Positions 1 to 7,229 of a stretch of 9,182 bases of DNA are shown piece by piece. Source of the stretch: Chloroflexota bacterium (GTDB lineage: Bacteria > Chloroflexota > Anaerolineae > Anaerolineales > UBA11858); contig DOTA01000384.1 in the NCBI GenBank assembly GCA_003513015.1, positions 3,722 through 12,903 on the forward strand. The letters run 5' to 3'. Numbering within the stretch: position 1 is the first letter of the stretch; each line of letters opens with the position of its first letter. The notes below the pieces were generated by a model. The model saw only the letters and a program-made list of their open reading frames with translations. It did not search any database and had not been told where the DNA came from. The position numbers were made by a program, and so were the translations under genes.

Positions 1-303
1 ATCGAAAGTGTTTCCCGGTTTATTGAACCTCTGTTAGAATCGGTTGCCGATCACATTCTGGCTTCAGGTAGGATTAATGATCCCAAGAGTCAACTCCAGG
101 AGTGGGTTCAAGCCCAGGGTATGGGCGCACCGGTTTACCAAACAGTCTCAGCCAGCGGCCCTGACCATGCCAAAATCTTCGATGTCGAAGTTGTCATCAA
201 TGGTAATGTGCAGGGGCGCGGCACGGGTAACAGCAAACAGGCGGCTGCAAAAGCCGCGGCACGCATGGCACTTAAGATTTTAGGCGTGAGCAAGTTCGAA
301 TAA
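1..303 (+). CDS. rnc: Ribonuclease III, C-terminal part (5' end outside the window)
   Basis: Frame 1 is open from the first base to TAA at 301-303 and gives about 100 residues. RNase III cleaves double-stranded RNA, for example rRNA precursors and structured mRNAs, in the cytoplasm. The visible part holds the end of the helical nuclease domain (SRFIEPLLESVADHIL) followed by DPKSQLQEWVQ, the usual start of the double-stranded RNA-binding domain. The rest of that domain is also recognisable: GPDHAKIFDVEV, then GRGTGNSKQAAAKAAAR, the Gly/Lys/Ala block that contacts the RNA backbone. The catalytic signature lies upstream and cannot be checked. The stop is 11 nt before smc, so the two are very likely one transcript; rnc-smc is a common bacterial gene order. 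The family assignment is secure and only the 5' boundary is missing. Confidence 0.93.
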   Translation: MESVSRFIEPLLESVADHILASGRINDPKSQLQEWVQAQGMGAPVYQTVSASGPDHAKIFDVEVVINGNVQGRGTGNSKQAAAKAAARMALKILGVSKFE

Positions 304-314
304 ACATCTGACAT

Positions 315-3300
315 ATGCTACTTAAATCACTTGAATTACAAGGCTATAAAACCTTTGCTGGCCGCACCAATTTTGAGTTTGCCGGATCGATTACCTGCAT
401 CGTCGGCCCGAATGGTTCCGGCAAATCCAACATCGCCGATTCAATCCGTTGGGTGCTGGGCGAGCAATCCTACCGGCTGCTGCGGGGTAAGAAAACTGAC
501 GATATGATCTTTGCTGGTTCGGAACATCGGCCGCGTGCCAGCATGGCCTCCTCCTCCATCGTCTTCGATAACACCAACGGTTGGCTGCCCATTGATTTTT
601 CCGAAGTGGCCATCACCCGCCGAGCTTACCGCGACGGCAACAACGAATACCTGCTCAACGGCCAGCGCGTACGCCTGAAAGATATTTCCGAACTTTTGGG
701 AAATTCCGGCCTTTCCGAGCGCACCTACACTATCATTGGTCAGGGCCTGGTAGATGCTACTTTAGCCCTCAAAGCCGATGAGCGCCGCCTGCTCTTCGAA
801 GAAGCCGCCGGCATCGGACTGTACCGCGCTCGCCGCGAAGAAGCCCAAAAGCGCCTCGAAACCACCGCCCGTAATCTGGAGCGCGTCGAAGACATCCTCG
901 CCGAACTCAAACCGCGCTTGCGCAGCCTCGAGCGCCAGGCTCGCCGCGCTGAAGAATATGACCAGGTCAAAACCGATTTGCAAATGCTGTTGCGCGATTA
1001 TTATGGCTATCATTGGTATCAAGCGCAACGCGAACTCAAAGAAGCCCGCCAGAACGCCCAGGTGCAGGAAGATTTGTTGGAGGCTGTGCGCTCAGAGCAA
1101 ACTGATCTCGATCAGCAACTCACCAGTTACCGCGATACCATCCAGGGATTGCGCGCTCGCCTGAGTTCCTGGTTGCGCGAAATGTCGCTGCTGCACAACC
1201 AGCGGGAGAGCATCACCCGCGATCTGGCCGTCTCCGATGAGCGCGTGCGTTCCCTGACCACCCAGCAACAAACCGCCAGCGATGAATTAGTCCGTTTCGA
1301 GGAACAAATCCGCTCCCATCAGGAACGGCTGGCTGAGGCCACCCAAGAATTCGAGCGTCTCAAAACTGATCTCACTGAAGCTCAAAATCAGGCGCAGCAG
1401 GCCCGGCAGGCCTTGCAAGCCCGGCAGGTTGAACGCGTCAAAGCCGAGCAAACCATCCGCCAGGCCCGCCAATCTCTCTCCGAACTGGATAACCAGCAAA
1501 CCCGCTTGCAGGCCCGGCTTACCGAGCGCAATAGCCGCCTCGAAAGCCAGCAGCAAGCGCTTAATGAAGCCATACATTCTGTGGAACAGGCCGAGAAAAC
1601 CCTGGCCGAAGCCGAAACCCGCCAAAAAAACGCCCAACAAGCCCTGACGCGCTTCAGCCAGATGCGCCAGCAAGCGGAAGAGACTCTCCAGACACACCGC
1701 CAGCAAGTCGCCGCCCTCGAAATGCAGCGCAAACAAGCCCTCGATCAACGCTCTGAGCAACGTGCCACCCTGGCGCGTCTCAAAGCGCAACTCGAAGTGC
1801 TCGAACAGGCCGAGCGCGCGCTAGCCGGATATTCCAACGGGGCGCAGGTTTTGTTGAAATCGGCGCAAAAAGGCAAATTGCAGGGAGCGAAAGGCGCGCT
1901 CAGCAGTCAATTGGATGTTGCTGAGGATTTGGAAACCGCTCTGGCAGCCGCTTTGGGCGAATATTTGGATGCTGTTCTGGTGGAGGGCACCTCCGCTTCG
2001 GAAAATGCTCTGGAAATTTTGGCGGGTGAGGCCACCCGCGGTGCTCTCCTGCCCCTAGGGAACCTGACCCCGCTTGATCCCCTCAAAGTTCCCGCGATCG
2101 AGGGCGTGCTGGGTTTGGCCGCCGAACTGGTCAAAGCCCCGGCCGAACTGCGACCGGCTATTGATCTGCTGCTAGGGCAAACCCTGATCGTGCGTGATCG
2201 GGCGGTCGCGCGCAAAGCTCTGGTAGGGCAGCCTCTTCAGGCCCGCGCGGTGACTTTGCGCGGCGAGGTATTTTATGCCAGTGGGCCGGTGTTTGCTGGC
2301 GCTAGCGGCGCCTCCAGCACGCTCAGCCGCCCGCGCCAGCGACGTGAATATCAAGAGAAAATCAGCCGCGCCGAACAACAAACCGCCGCACTAGATGGGC
2401 GTGTGACCGAATTGGAACAGCAACTCAAAGATTTAGCCAGCCAGGAAAACGAACTGGCTCAAACGCTGAATCAGGTGCAACGCCAGGAAAGAGCCGCCAA
2501 CGAGGCTTTTAATCAGATTCGGGTGGAGATGGAGCGCGCCGGACGGCAGGCGCAGTGGCAGCGCGATCAACGTGTTCAATTTGAGGTAGAGATAAAAAAA
2601 GGAGAAGCGGAAGCAACCGAAATGTCAGAGACGCTTTCCCGTTTGGGAACGGAGATTTCTCAGGCCCAGCAAAATCTGCGGGAGCGCCAATCCGCCTTGG
2701 CGGATCTTTCCATTGAAGATTTTCAACGCCAACTGAGCCATTGGAGCACACAAACCGCGGTGGCTGAGCGCGCTCTTGCGGATGCACAAACTCGCCAACG
2801 AGAGCGACAGGTGGCTCTTAATGAGGCGGCGCAGGCGCAACAATCTTTAGAGGGGCGCAGATCATCTTTCGGGCGCGGCCTGGATGATTTGGAAGATCGC
2901 ATGGTGGAGTTGCGCGGCCAGGAAGGCGTTTTGGTGGGGCAAATTGAGCAGTTGCAGGCGTTGATTGATCCGACCGAGAAAGAATTGGAGCAGGTTGAGA
3001 AGGCCCGGGATGGGATGCGTCAGGCGGAGGGCAAGGCCCGGCAGGCGCTCACGCTGGCCGAGCGACGCAATTCACAGGCGCAGGTGGCTTTCAATCGTAT
3101 GCAGGAGCGCCTGGAGGCTTTGCGAGGACGCATCGAGGATGATTTTGGGCTGGTCAATTTTGAGTATGCGGAGGATGTTTCGGGGCCAACGCCGTTGCCG
3201 CTGGGTGATTTGGTAGAGCAATTGCCCATGGTAACCGAATTGCCCGAAGGCCTGGAAGAAACCATCCAGCGCCAGCGGGCGCAATTGCGGCGCATGGGCG

Positions 3301-3908
3301 CAATCAACCCCGAGGCCCAAGCGGAGTACCAGGAAGTCAGCGAGCGTTTCGCCTTTATGACCGAGCAGGTGGCCGATTTGCACAAGGCGGAAGCTGACAT
3401 CAAAGAGGTGATCGCTGAATTGGATTTGCTGATGGAGCGCGAGTTTCGCCGCACCTTTGAGGCAGTTGCGGCAGAATTTCGCCAGATATTTACCCGGCTT
3501 TTTGGAGGTGGCACAGCCCGTTTGGTGTTGACTGACCCGGAAGATTTGACCGAATCGGGGATTGATATTGAGGCTCGCTTGCCGGGACGCCGCACCCAGG
3601 GATTATCGCTGCTTTCGGGTGGTGAGCGCAGTCTGACGGCCACGGCGTTGGTATTCTCGCTGCTAAAGGTTTCGCCCACCCCCTTCTGCGTGCTGGACGA
3701 GGTGGATGCTATGCTGGATGAGGCCAATGTGGGCCGTTTCCGGGATTTGCTGCGCGAACTTTCACAGAACACCCAATTTATTGTGATCACGCATAACCGC
3801 AACACGGTGCAGGCTGCCGAGGTGATCTATGGGGTCACAATGGGGCGCGATTCGGCCAGCCAGGTGATCAGTTTGAAGTTGGATGAAGTGGGCGATGTGG
3901 TGAAATAA
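315..3908 (+). CDS. smc: Chromosome partition protein SMC, full length
   Basis: SMC is the ATPase of the bacterial condensin-like complex (with ScpA and ScpB) that compacts and segregates the nucleoid. At 1197 residues it has the usual family length and all parts in order. The N-terminal head has a Walker A at residues 31-38 (GPNGSGKS) and a Q-loop at about 142-144 (GQG). A first long Gln/Glu/Arg/Ala-rich coiled coil covers about 170-500. The globular hinge covers about 505-665 (for instance [17 protein letters not shown], ending near [13 protein letters not shown]). A second coiled coil covers about 670-1020. The C-terminal head has the ABC signature LSGGER at 1100-1105 and a Walker B with D1128 and catalytic E1129 ([13 protein letters not shown]). 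The ATG start gives the family-typical [16 protein letters not shown]; no clear Shine-Dalgarno precedes it, so translation may depend on rnc just upstream. scpA and scpB are not in the window. A hairpin terminator follows. Confidence 0.98.
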   Translation: MLLKSLELQGYKTFAGRTNFEFAGSITCIVGPNGSGKSNIADSIRWVLGEQSYRLLRGKKTDDMIFAGSEHRPRASMASSSIVFDNTNGWLPIDFSEVAITRRAYRDGNNEYLLNGQRVRLKDISELLGNSGLSERTYTIIGQGLVDATLALKADERRLLFEEAAGIGLYRARREEAQKRLETTARNLERVEDILAELKPRLRSLERQARRAEEYDQVKTDLQMLLRDYYGYHWYQAQRELKEARQNAQVQEDLLEAVRSEQTDLDQQLTSYRDTIQGLRARLSSWLREMSLLHNQRESITRDLAVSDERVRSLTTQQQTASDELVRFEEQIRSHQERLAEATQEFERLKTDLTEAQNQAQQARQALQARQVERVKAEQTIRQARQSLSELDNQQTRLQARLTERNSRLESQQQALNEAIHSVEQAEKTLAEAETRQKNAQQALTRFSQMRQQAEETLQTHRQQVAALEMQRKQALDQRSEQRATLARLKAQLEVLEQAERALAGYSNGAQVLLKSAQKGKLQGAKGALSSQLDVAEDLETALAAALGEYLDAVLVEGTSASENALEILAGEATRGALLPLGNLTPLDPLKVPAIEGVLGLAAELVKAPAELRPAIDLLLGQTLIVRDRAVARKALVGQPLQARAVTLRGEVFYASGPVFAGASGASSTLSRPRQRREYQEKISRAEQQTAALDGRVTELEQQLKDLASQENELAQTLNQVQRQERAANEAFNQIRVEMERAGRQAQWQRDQRVQFEVEIKKGEAEATEMSETLSRLGTEISQAQQNLRERQSALADLSIEDFQRQLSHWSTQTAVAERALADAQTRQRERQVALNEAAQAQQSLEGRRSSFGRGLDDLEDRMVELRGQEGVLVGQIEQLQALIDPTEKELEQVEKARDGMRQAEGKARQALTLAERRNSQAQVAFNRMQERLEALRGRIEDDFGLVNFEYAEDVSGPTPLPLGDLVEQLPMVTELPEGLEETIQRQRAQLRRMGAINPEAQAEYQEVSERFAFMTEQVADLHKAEADIKEVIAELDLLMEREFRRTFEAVAAEFRQIFTRLFGGGTARLVLTDPEDLTESGIDIEARLPGRRTQGLSLLSGGERSLTATALVFSLLKVSPTPFCVLDEVDAMLDEANVGRFRDLLRELSQNTQFIVITHNRNTVQAAEVIYGVTMGRDSASQVISLKLDEVGDVVK

Positions 3909-3927
3909 GACTTAAACTTGAAAATGC

Positions 3928-3964
3928 AAAACGTGAAAGCAGACTCTCGCTTTCACGTTTTTTC
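3928..3964 (+). terminator. Rho-independent terminator after smc, possibly bidirectional
   Basis: The arm AAAACGTGAAAGC (3928-3940) and the arm GCTTTCACGTTTT (3949-3961) form a perfect 13-bp stem around an 8-nt loop, and the T run reaches 3963. It starts 20 nt after the smc stop. The opposite strand also ends in a T-rich stretch after the stem, so the hairpin could also stop the leftward fmdB transcript, whose stop codon is at 4017. Confidence 0.85.
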
Positions 3965-4016
3965 GTTAAGGATTGATTTTGGCTGAACCGGCACACGGCC
4001 GGGGCAGTTAGAACCC

Positions 4017-4235
4017 TCAGGTGCTGCCGGTTGAGCAAGAGGCGGCACTGCTGCTGAAAGATGAAGCACTGCTGCCACTTCCAGAATTCCCTTTGACAGC
4101 GAAGGTGGATACTTTCTTTTTGATGTTGCCGCTCTGACACTGAGGGCAGGTCACCTTTTGAACTTTGTTAATGCTGAACACAAGTGCTTCAAATTGATCT
4201 CCGCAATCGTGGCAATCGAATTCATAGATGGGCAT
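4017..4235 (-). CDS. FmdB-family zinc-ribbon small protein
   Basis: This 72-residue protein begins MPIYEFDCHDCG, the hallmark opening of the FmdB putative regulatory family. Two CxxC knuckles (C8/C11 and C30/C33) should bind one zinc ion. After KKKVSTF comes a Ser/Gly/Ala-rich low-complexity tail with one further Cys, also common in this family. The role is not established: the family name comes from a gene near a formamidase operon, and the small ribbon may bind nucleic acid or act as a cofactor-like adaptor. An in-frame ATG exists 8 codons upstream, but I chose the one at 4235 because it gives the conserved MPIYEF start and has GGAG about 8 nt upstream. It is separated from ppiC by a terminator and has no convincing promoter of its own. 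It converges on smc. Confidence 0.88.
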   Translation of the reverse strand: MPIYEFDCHDCGDQFEALVFSINKVQKVTCPQCQSGNIKKKVSTFAVKGNSGSGSSASSFSSSAASCSTGST

Positions 4236-4338
4236 GTGATTTCTCCGGGTATGATTCAAATTTGAGGGTGCGATGTAATCTTATTGGCAACTTGCACCTT
4301 GCTTTGGATGCGGGACTCGCAAAAAGGTTACATATTAA

Positions 4339-4460
4339 GTAACTGCTTAGGCCAGGATCGTTTTGCTGCATTCTGAGCCTGTAGAAGGATGTTGTGGTGC
4401 CTGTTTTTGCACACTTCAACGAAGTTCAGTGTGCTCTGCGCCAGAAGGCTGAGCAGTTAC
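4339..4460. repeat. MITE-like or dispersed palindromic element, degenerate
   Basis: The ends are inverted repeats: GTAACTGCTTAG at 4339-4350 and CTGAGCAGTTAC at 4449-4460 match at 11 of 12 positions. The flanking octamers CATATTAA (4331-4338) and CAAAATAA (4461-4468) match at 6 of 8, as expected of a decayed 8-bp target duplication. Inside are two imperfect palindromes: 4369-4391 (CATTCTGAGCC...AGGATG) and 4409-4434 (GCACACT...AGTGTGC, a perfect 7-bp outer stem). From memory, GTAA ends with 8-bp duplications recall IS66-family elements, and the inner CTTC...CTCAG motifs recall a dispersed repeat seen in many genomes; neither was searched. No coding capacity is evident. The rest of the 4236-4338 gap shows nothing convincing. 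Confidence 0.5.
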
Positions 4461-4469
4461 CAAAATAAT

Positions 4470-4501
4470 AAAAAAGGCGAGCTGTGCAGCTCGCCTTTTT
4501 T
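4470..4501 (-). terminator. Rho-independent terminator after ppiC
   Basis: AAAAAAGGCGAGCTG (4470-4484) and CAGCTCGCCTTTTTT (4487-4501) are perfect inverted repeats of 15 nt separated by TG. On the minus strand the GC-rich stem ends in a run of T, 14 nt past the ppiC stop codon. The element is symmetrical and could stop transcription from either side. Confidence 0.9.
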
Positions 4502-4514
4502 GTAAGGTTCAAGT

Positions 4515-5795
4515 TTATAGCCCATCCGGGATGAGCGGAGTTTCAGGGTAAACTTCACCCCAAGAATCGTAAATTTGTATGTCAGCGCCTGCGCGCTCGG
4601 CAGTCAGCCAATCATCGAAAACGGTTTGTTGTTTTTGCTGGAAGGTGGCGCTATCGAGAGGGCGGATTTCTTTACCTAAGACCTGGATGATGTGGTAGCC
4701 GTAGCTTGAGGCTACCGGGGCACTAATTTGGCCAATTTCTAGTGCAAAGGCAGCTTGTTCAAATTCGGGAACCATTTTTCCCTGTCCAAACCAGCCTAGA
4801 TCACCGCCATTGGCGGCGCTGCCGGTATCGGTGGATAGCTCTTGAGCCAGAGCAGCAAAATCTTCGCCAGCATCCAAACGAACAATAGCAGCTTGAGCTT
4901 CTTCTTCGGTTGCAACCAAAATGTGGCGAGCCCAAATCTGTTGCGCCTCTTTGGGAACATCTTTGGTGATTTCATCGAAGAGTTTGTTGCGCCAGACTTC
5001 GGTGGAGACGATGGCGCGGAATTCTTCTTCGGTTAAACCGATGGTTTGTTGGTAAGAAGTAAGCGAGTTTTGATAATTTTCCTGAAAGAGATCCTCAGTG
5101 TAAGCGGTTGGGGTGGGCAAAACCTCGGTGGGAACTGCTTCAGGAGCTTGGGTTGGGGTTGGGGCAACTTCGGTAGGGGTGAAAACAGCGGTAGGGCTGA
5201 TGACCGCGGTTGCGGCCGGGGCCACTAGGGTCATCTGCATGGGGCTGAGAGTCGATGTGGGAACGGAAGCACTTGTGGGTGCCGGGGTGGGAGTTCCATC
5301 CGGGTAAAAACCGTAGGCATCCTGGATAAATTTGTCGATTTCAGCATCACTCACGGTGATCCCGCGCTTCTCAGCTTCTTGACGGATGAGTGTATCGTTA
5401 ACCATCACATCGATGATGCTTTGACCATGAATTTCGGGCGTCAATTGGTTGCGAATCTGATCAATGCTATTTTGGAAATAGGCTAGCGTGTTCTCGTCGC
5501 TACCAAAGCTTTGCATCAGGTTTGCGGTACTGATCATCTGGTTGATGAGTTGATAGCGGTCAAATTTTACGCGGGCTTGATAGGCTTTAGCCGAGATTTT
5601 CTCTCCATTAACGGTGGCAACTGGTTGGTTGGGTGTGATGATGTATGCGCTAACCAGGGCATAGCCAACCAGAAAAACGACAATCGCCAGGATGGCTATG
5701 CTGCCATAGGTGAGATAGCGTATCTGGAGGGCCTCGCGTTCCTGGCGAGCCATGTGTTTTTTGCTGACTACTCTTTGCTTTTCACGTTTTGCCAT
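4515..5795 (-). CDS. Membrane-anchored PpiC/parvulin-type peptidyl-prolyl isomerase (SurA/PrsA-like)
   Basis: The 426-residue protein probably folds exported proteins outside the membrane by cis-trans isomerising prolyl bonds. Residues 1-27 are strongly basic, 28-52 form one hydrophobic helix (a signal anchor with no lipobox Cys), and the rest should be extracytoplasmic. A SurA-N-like helical part covers about 56-165 (VATVNGEKISAKAY; LIRQEAEKRGITVSDAEID). A Thr/Pro/Ala-rich linker covers about 167-231. The parvulin domain covers about 285-377, with WARHILV, then FAALAQELSTD, GGDLGWFGQGKMVPEFEQAAF and SYGYHIIQV. An upstream in-frame ATG would add 35 residues, but the start at 5795 has GAGG 7 nt upstream and gives the natural positive-inside N-terminus. 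It is flanked by terminators on both sides, so it is probably its own transcription unit. PrsA-like is the best label, but orthology is not shown. Confidence 0.9.
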   Translation of the reverse strand: MAKREKQRVVSKKHMARQEREALQIRYLTYGSIAILAIVVFLVGYALVSAYIITPNQPVATVNGEKISAKAYQARVKFDRYQLINQMISTANLMQSFGSDENTLAYFQNSIDQIRNQLTPEIHGQSIIDVMVNDTLIRQEAEKRGITVSDAEIDKFIQDAYGFYPDGTPTPAPTSASVPTSTLSPMQMTLVAPAATAVISPTAVFTPTEVAPTPTQAPEAVPTEVLPTPTAYTEDLFQENYQNSLTSYQQTIGLTEEEFRAIVSTEVWRNKLFDEITKDVPKEAQQIWARHILVATEEEAQAAIVRLDAGEDFAALAQELSTDTGSAANGGDLGWFGQGKMVPEFEQAAFALEIGQISAPVASSYGYHIIQVLGKEIRPLDSATFQQKQQTVFDDWLTAERAGADIQIYDSWGEVYPETPLIPDGL

Positions 5796-5825
5796 GTTGT
5801 TACCTCGATTGAGATATATAATGCC

Positions 5826-5877
5826 CCGGTTACTAATTGTGCTGCTTGTTTTGGTAAGAGGCGCAATTTGTAACCGG
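5826..5877 (-). promoter_or_regulatory. Inverted repeat in the 5' region of ppiC
   Basis: CCGGTTACTAATTG (5826-5839) and CAATTTGTAACCGG (5864-5877) are inverted copies matching at 13 of 14 positions, 24 nt apart. The repeat lies between the rpsR terminator and the ppiC start, just upstream of an AT-rich TATATA stretch that could hold the -10. It may be an operator or an mRNA leader hairpin. No T run follows it, so a terminator is less likely. I could not place a convincing -35. Confidence 0.4.
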
Positions 5878-5887
5878 ATTGGGCATA

Positions 5888-5924
5888 AAAAGTGGGGCAT
5901 AGAGCCGGAGAGACTCTATGCCCC
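5888..5924 (-). terminator. Rho-independent terminator of the rpsF-ssb-rpsR operon
   Basis: GGGGCATAGAG (5894-5904) and CTCTATGCCCC (5914-5924) form a perfect 11-bp stem with a 9-nt loop. Read on the minus strand, the stem is followed by ACTTTTT. It lies 20 nt past the rpsR stop codon. Confidence 0.88.
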
Positions 5925-5943
5925 TTTGCCTTGTTGGGCATGT

Positions 5944-6318
5944 TTAGCGTAGTACTTCGCCAGAGAAAGGTAATAATGCTAAATGGCGAGCCCGTTTAAT
6001 CGCTTGGGTTAGTTTGCGTTGGTGCTTGGCGCAGCTTCCTGTTTGGCGACGGGGGCGGATCTTGCCGTCTTCGTGGACATAGCGGCGCAGCATATCGTAA
6101 TCTTTGTAATCAATTTTCTGTGATTTATCATCACAGAAGGAACAGGTTCGAGGTCGGGTGTAAAAACTTCGACGGCCAACTGAGCCATCGCGCCCATCCC
6201 GACCATCCCGACCATCGCGGTCATCGCGGCTGTCTCGGTTGTCTCGGCTATTGCGGTTATCTCGACTATCTCGACTTCCACCGCGACGGCCTCCCCCATA
6301 AGAATTGTAATCGCTCAC
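5944..6318 (-). CDS. rpsR: 30S ribosomal protein bS18 with an Arg-Asp repeat N-terminal extension
   Basis: bS18 pairs with bS6 on the central domain of 16S rRNA in the small subunit. The S18 core is clear from about residue 55 to 124: [55 protein letters not shown]. The Cys pair C59/C62 and the C96-x2-H99 pair suggest a zinc-binding version, as reported for some bacterial S18 proteins. The protein has 124 residues where about 75-85 is usual. The surplus is a Gly-rich start followed by ten Arg-Asp-X tripeptides (residues 16-45). The start is GTG at 6318, with GAGGAG 6 nt upstream; no other start reads into the core with an equally good site. It is third in the operon after rpsF and ssb, and rplI (L9), which often follows, is absent. 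Confidence 0.95.
   Translation of the reverse strand: MSDYNSYGGGRRGGSRDSRDNRNSRDNRDSRDDRDGRDGRDGRDGSVGRRSFYTRPRTCSFCDDKSQKIDYKDYDMLRRYVHEDGKIRPRRQTGSCAKHQRKLTQAIKRARHLALLPFSGEVLR
6184..6273 (-). repeat. 9-nt tandem repeat (10 units) inside rpsR
   Basis: Ten consecutive 9-nt units encode Arg-Asp-X, with X being Ser, Asn, Asp or Gly and one unit reading Arg-Asn-Ser. The four units nearest the S18 core are all Arg-Asp-Gly; the N-terminal ones have diverged. The unit length keeps frame, so copy number can change without disrupting S18. Confidence 0.9.
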
Positions 6319-6376
6319 GGTTAACTCCTCGTGTTTGTGTTTACTTTATTTGATTTTCAATGGTTGAGTGTTAGCT

Positions 6377-6766
6377 TTAGAAGGGAAATTCATCCTCTTC
6401 AGGTGCATCATCAGCTTGTTCATCTGGAGAGCGACGATCACCTAACATGATCATCTCACTGGCAACAATTTCGATGGAAGTATGTTTCTTCCCATCTGGG
6501 TCTTCCCAGTTACGAGATTGTAGTCGGCCTTCAATATAAACTTGCTGCCCTTTTAGCAGATACTGATTGCAGATTTCGGCCAAGCTGCCCCAAGCAACAA
6601 TATTGAACCATTCAGTTTCTGTCCGCCGCTCGCCATCGGATGTGTTCCAATTGCGGCTGGTAGCAACACTGAAGGTTGTTACCGGACGACCAGAGGGTGT
6701 GTAACGCATCTCTGGATCTCTTCCCAGGCGGCCGATAATCATAACTTTATTCAAGCCTCGACTCAT
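6377..6766 (-). CDS. ssb: Single-stranded DNA-binding protein
   Basis: SSB coats single-stranded DNA in replication, repair and recombination and recruits partner enzymes. The 129-residue protein opens with MSRGLNKVMIIGRLGRDPEMRYTPSG, followed by VTTFSVATSRNW, TEWFNIVAWG, LAEICNQYLLKGQQVYIEGRL: a complete OB fold over about residues 4-110. The spacer is short and acidic (PDEQADDAPEEDE), and the end is DEFPF, the partner-binding acidic tip with terminal Pro-Phe. The ATG at 6766 has AGGAG about 9 nt upstream. It lies 20 nt after rpsF and 58 nt before rpsR; rpsF-ssb-rpsR is a widely conserved arrangement. The tail is short, so this is a compact SSB, but nothing essential appears missing. Confidence 0.97.
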   Translation of the reverse strand: MSRGLNKVMIIGRLGRDPEMRYTPSGRPVTTFSVATSRNWNTSDGERRTETEWFNIVAWGSLAEICNQYLLKGQQVYIEGRLQSRNWEDPDGKKHTSIEIVASEMIMLGDRRSPDEQADDAPEEDEFPF

Positions 6767-6786
6767 GATATTTGACTCCTGTAGTC

Positions 6787-7071
6787 TTATTCAACAACGG
6801 TGATCAGGAAACGCATCACCGGTTCTAAGAAACGCAGGTTGCGTTCAATATCGACAACGATTGATGGGGTCATCTGAACAAGTAGGAAGAAGTACTGGCC
6901 TTCATTTTGTTTGCGGATTGGGTATGCCAGTTTGCGTTTTCCCCAGGGTGTGGTCTTGCTGATGGTGCCCCCAGCTTCGGTGATCCAACCTTTCACCCGG
7001 TCCACCACTTCATTTGTGGCGGTTTCGTCCAGGTCTGGGTGGACAATGAAGATGAGCTCATATTCGCGCAT
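6787..7071 (-). CDS. rpsF: 30S ribosomal protein bS6
   Basis: bS6 forms a heterodimer with bS18 and binds the central domain of 16S rRNA. The 94 residues match the family throughout: MREYELIFIVHPDLDE, VVDRVKGWITEAGGTI, WGKRKLAYPIRKQNEGQYFFL, IERNLRFLEPVMRFL. The length is normal, with no glutamate-rich C-terminal tail. The ATG at 7071 has a very strong Shine-Dalgarno (AAAGGAGG) 8 nt upstream. It is first in the operon with ssb and rpsR, and the structured leader upstream probably regulates all three. The stop is 20 nt before ssb. Confidence 0.97.
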   Translation of the reverse strand: MREYELIFIVHPDLDETATNEVVDRVKGWITEAGGTISKTTPWGKRKLAYPIRKQNEGQYFFLLVQMTPSIVVDIERNLRFLEPVMRFLITVVE

Positions 7072-7083
7072 AATTTATGCCTC

Positions 7084-7133
7084 CTTTCCACGGGATTACC
7101 CCTGGTCACCGCGAATGTGCCAGAGGCGGAAAG
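7084..7133 (-). ncRNA. S6:S18-binding leader motif (cis-regulatory mRNA structure)
   Basis: Read on the minus strand, CTTTCC (7133-7128) pairs with GGAAAG (7089-7084) to close the structure. Inside, CCTCTGG (7126-7120) pairs with CCAGGGG (7105-7099), extended by CAC/GTG under a 7-nt loop. Between the two stems the 3' side carries a 9-nt bulge, TAATCCCGT (7098-7090), against a single G on the 5' side. A CCG displayed in a bulge between a stem and a hairpin is the published definition of the mRNA motif bound by the S6:S18 complex; it mimics their 16S rRNA site. The closing strand GGAAAG runs directly into the Shine-Dalgarno GGAGG, so protein binding would plausibly block initiation. The pairing was read by eye, without a covariance search. 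Confidence 0.8.
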
Positions 7134-7134
7134 A

Positions 7135-7156
7135 CAGCCACGTTTGGGCGTGGCTG
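7135..7156 (-). promoter_or_regulatory. Hairpin in the rpsF leader, 5' of the S6:S18 motif
   Basis: CAGCCACG (7135-7142) and CGTGGCTG (7149-7156) form a perfect 8-bp stem with a 6-nt loop, one nucleotide upstream of the S6:S18 motif in the transcript. No T run follows. It may stabilise or stack on the regulatory structure. Confidence 0.55.
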
Positions 7157-7163
7157 GATCGCA

Positions 7164-7191
7164 AGCATATCACAAAGCATTGATTTTGCAA
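7164..7191 (-). promoter_or_regulatory. Candidate sigma-70 promoter of rpsF-ssb-rpsR
   Basis: On the minus strand TTGCAA (7191-7186), a 16-nt spacer and TATGCT (7169-7164) fit a sigma-70 promoter, with TGA just before the -10 box (extended -10). It lies between the upstream gene's terminator and the leader hairpins, giving a leader of roughly 85-90 nt. Confidence 0.55.
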
Positions 7192-7200
7192 AGAGGAAAT

Positions 7201-7227
7201 AAAAAGGCGGGGGAAACCCGCCTTTTT
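7201..7227 (-). terminator. Rho-independent terminator of the sufR-like/DUF59 operon
   Basis: AAAAAGGCGGG (7201-7211) and CCCGCCTTTTT (7217-7227) form an 11-bp stem with a GGAAA loop. On the minus strand a T-rich tail continues past the stem. It starts 2 nt after the DUF59 stop codon. Confidence 0.9.
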
Positions 7228-7229
7228 GG

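Noticed and set aside
44..283. 79-residue rightward frame over rnc
   Set aside because: Out of frame with the clear RNase III dsRNA-binding domain.
1287..1790. 167-residue leftward frame opposite smc
   Set aside because: Antisense of the first coiled coil; its Leu/Gly/Phe-rich text mirrors the repetitive Gln/Glu/Ala codons.
3020..3805. 261-residue leftward frame opposite smc
   Set aside because: It lies wholly antisense to the SMC second coil and C-terminal head, with Ser/Arg-rich nonsense composition and no family resemblance.
4236..4338. Searched for an fmdB promoter
   Set aside because: TTGCCA and TAAGAT-like words occur but none at a 16-18 nt spacing that would make a credible promoter.
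4222..4419. 65-residue leftward frame upstream of fmdB
   Set aside because: It crosses the MITE-like repeat and overlaps the fmdB start, with no resemblance or ribosome-binding site.
6009..6299. 96-residue frame overlapping rpsR
   Set aside because: A shifted reading of the 9-nt repeat (the [12 protein letters not shown] stretch); the S18 frame is certain.
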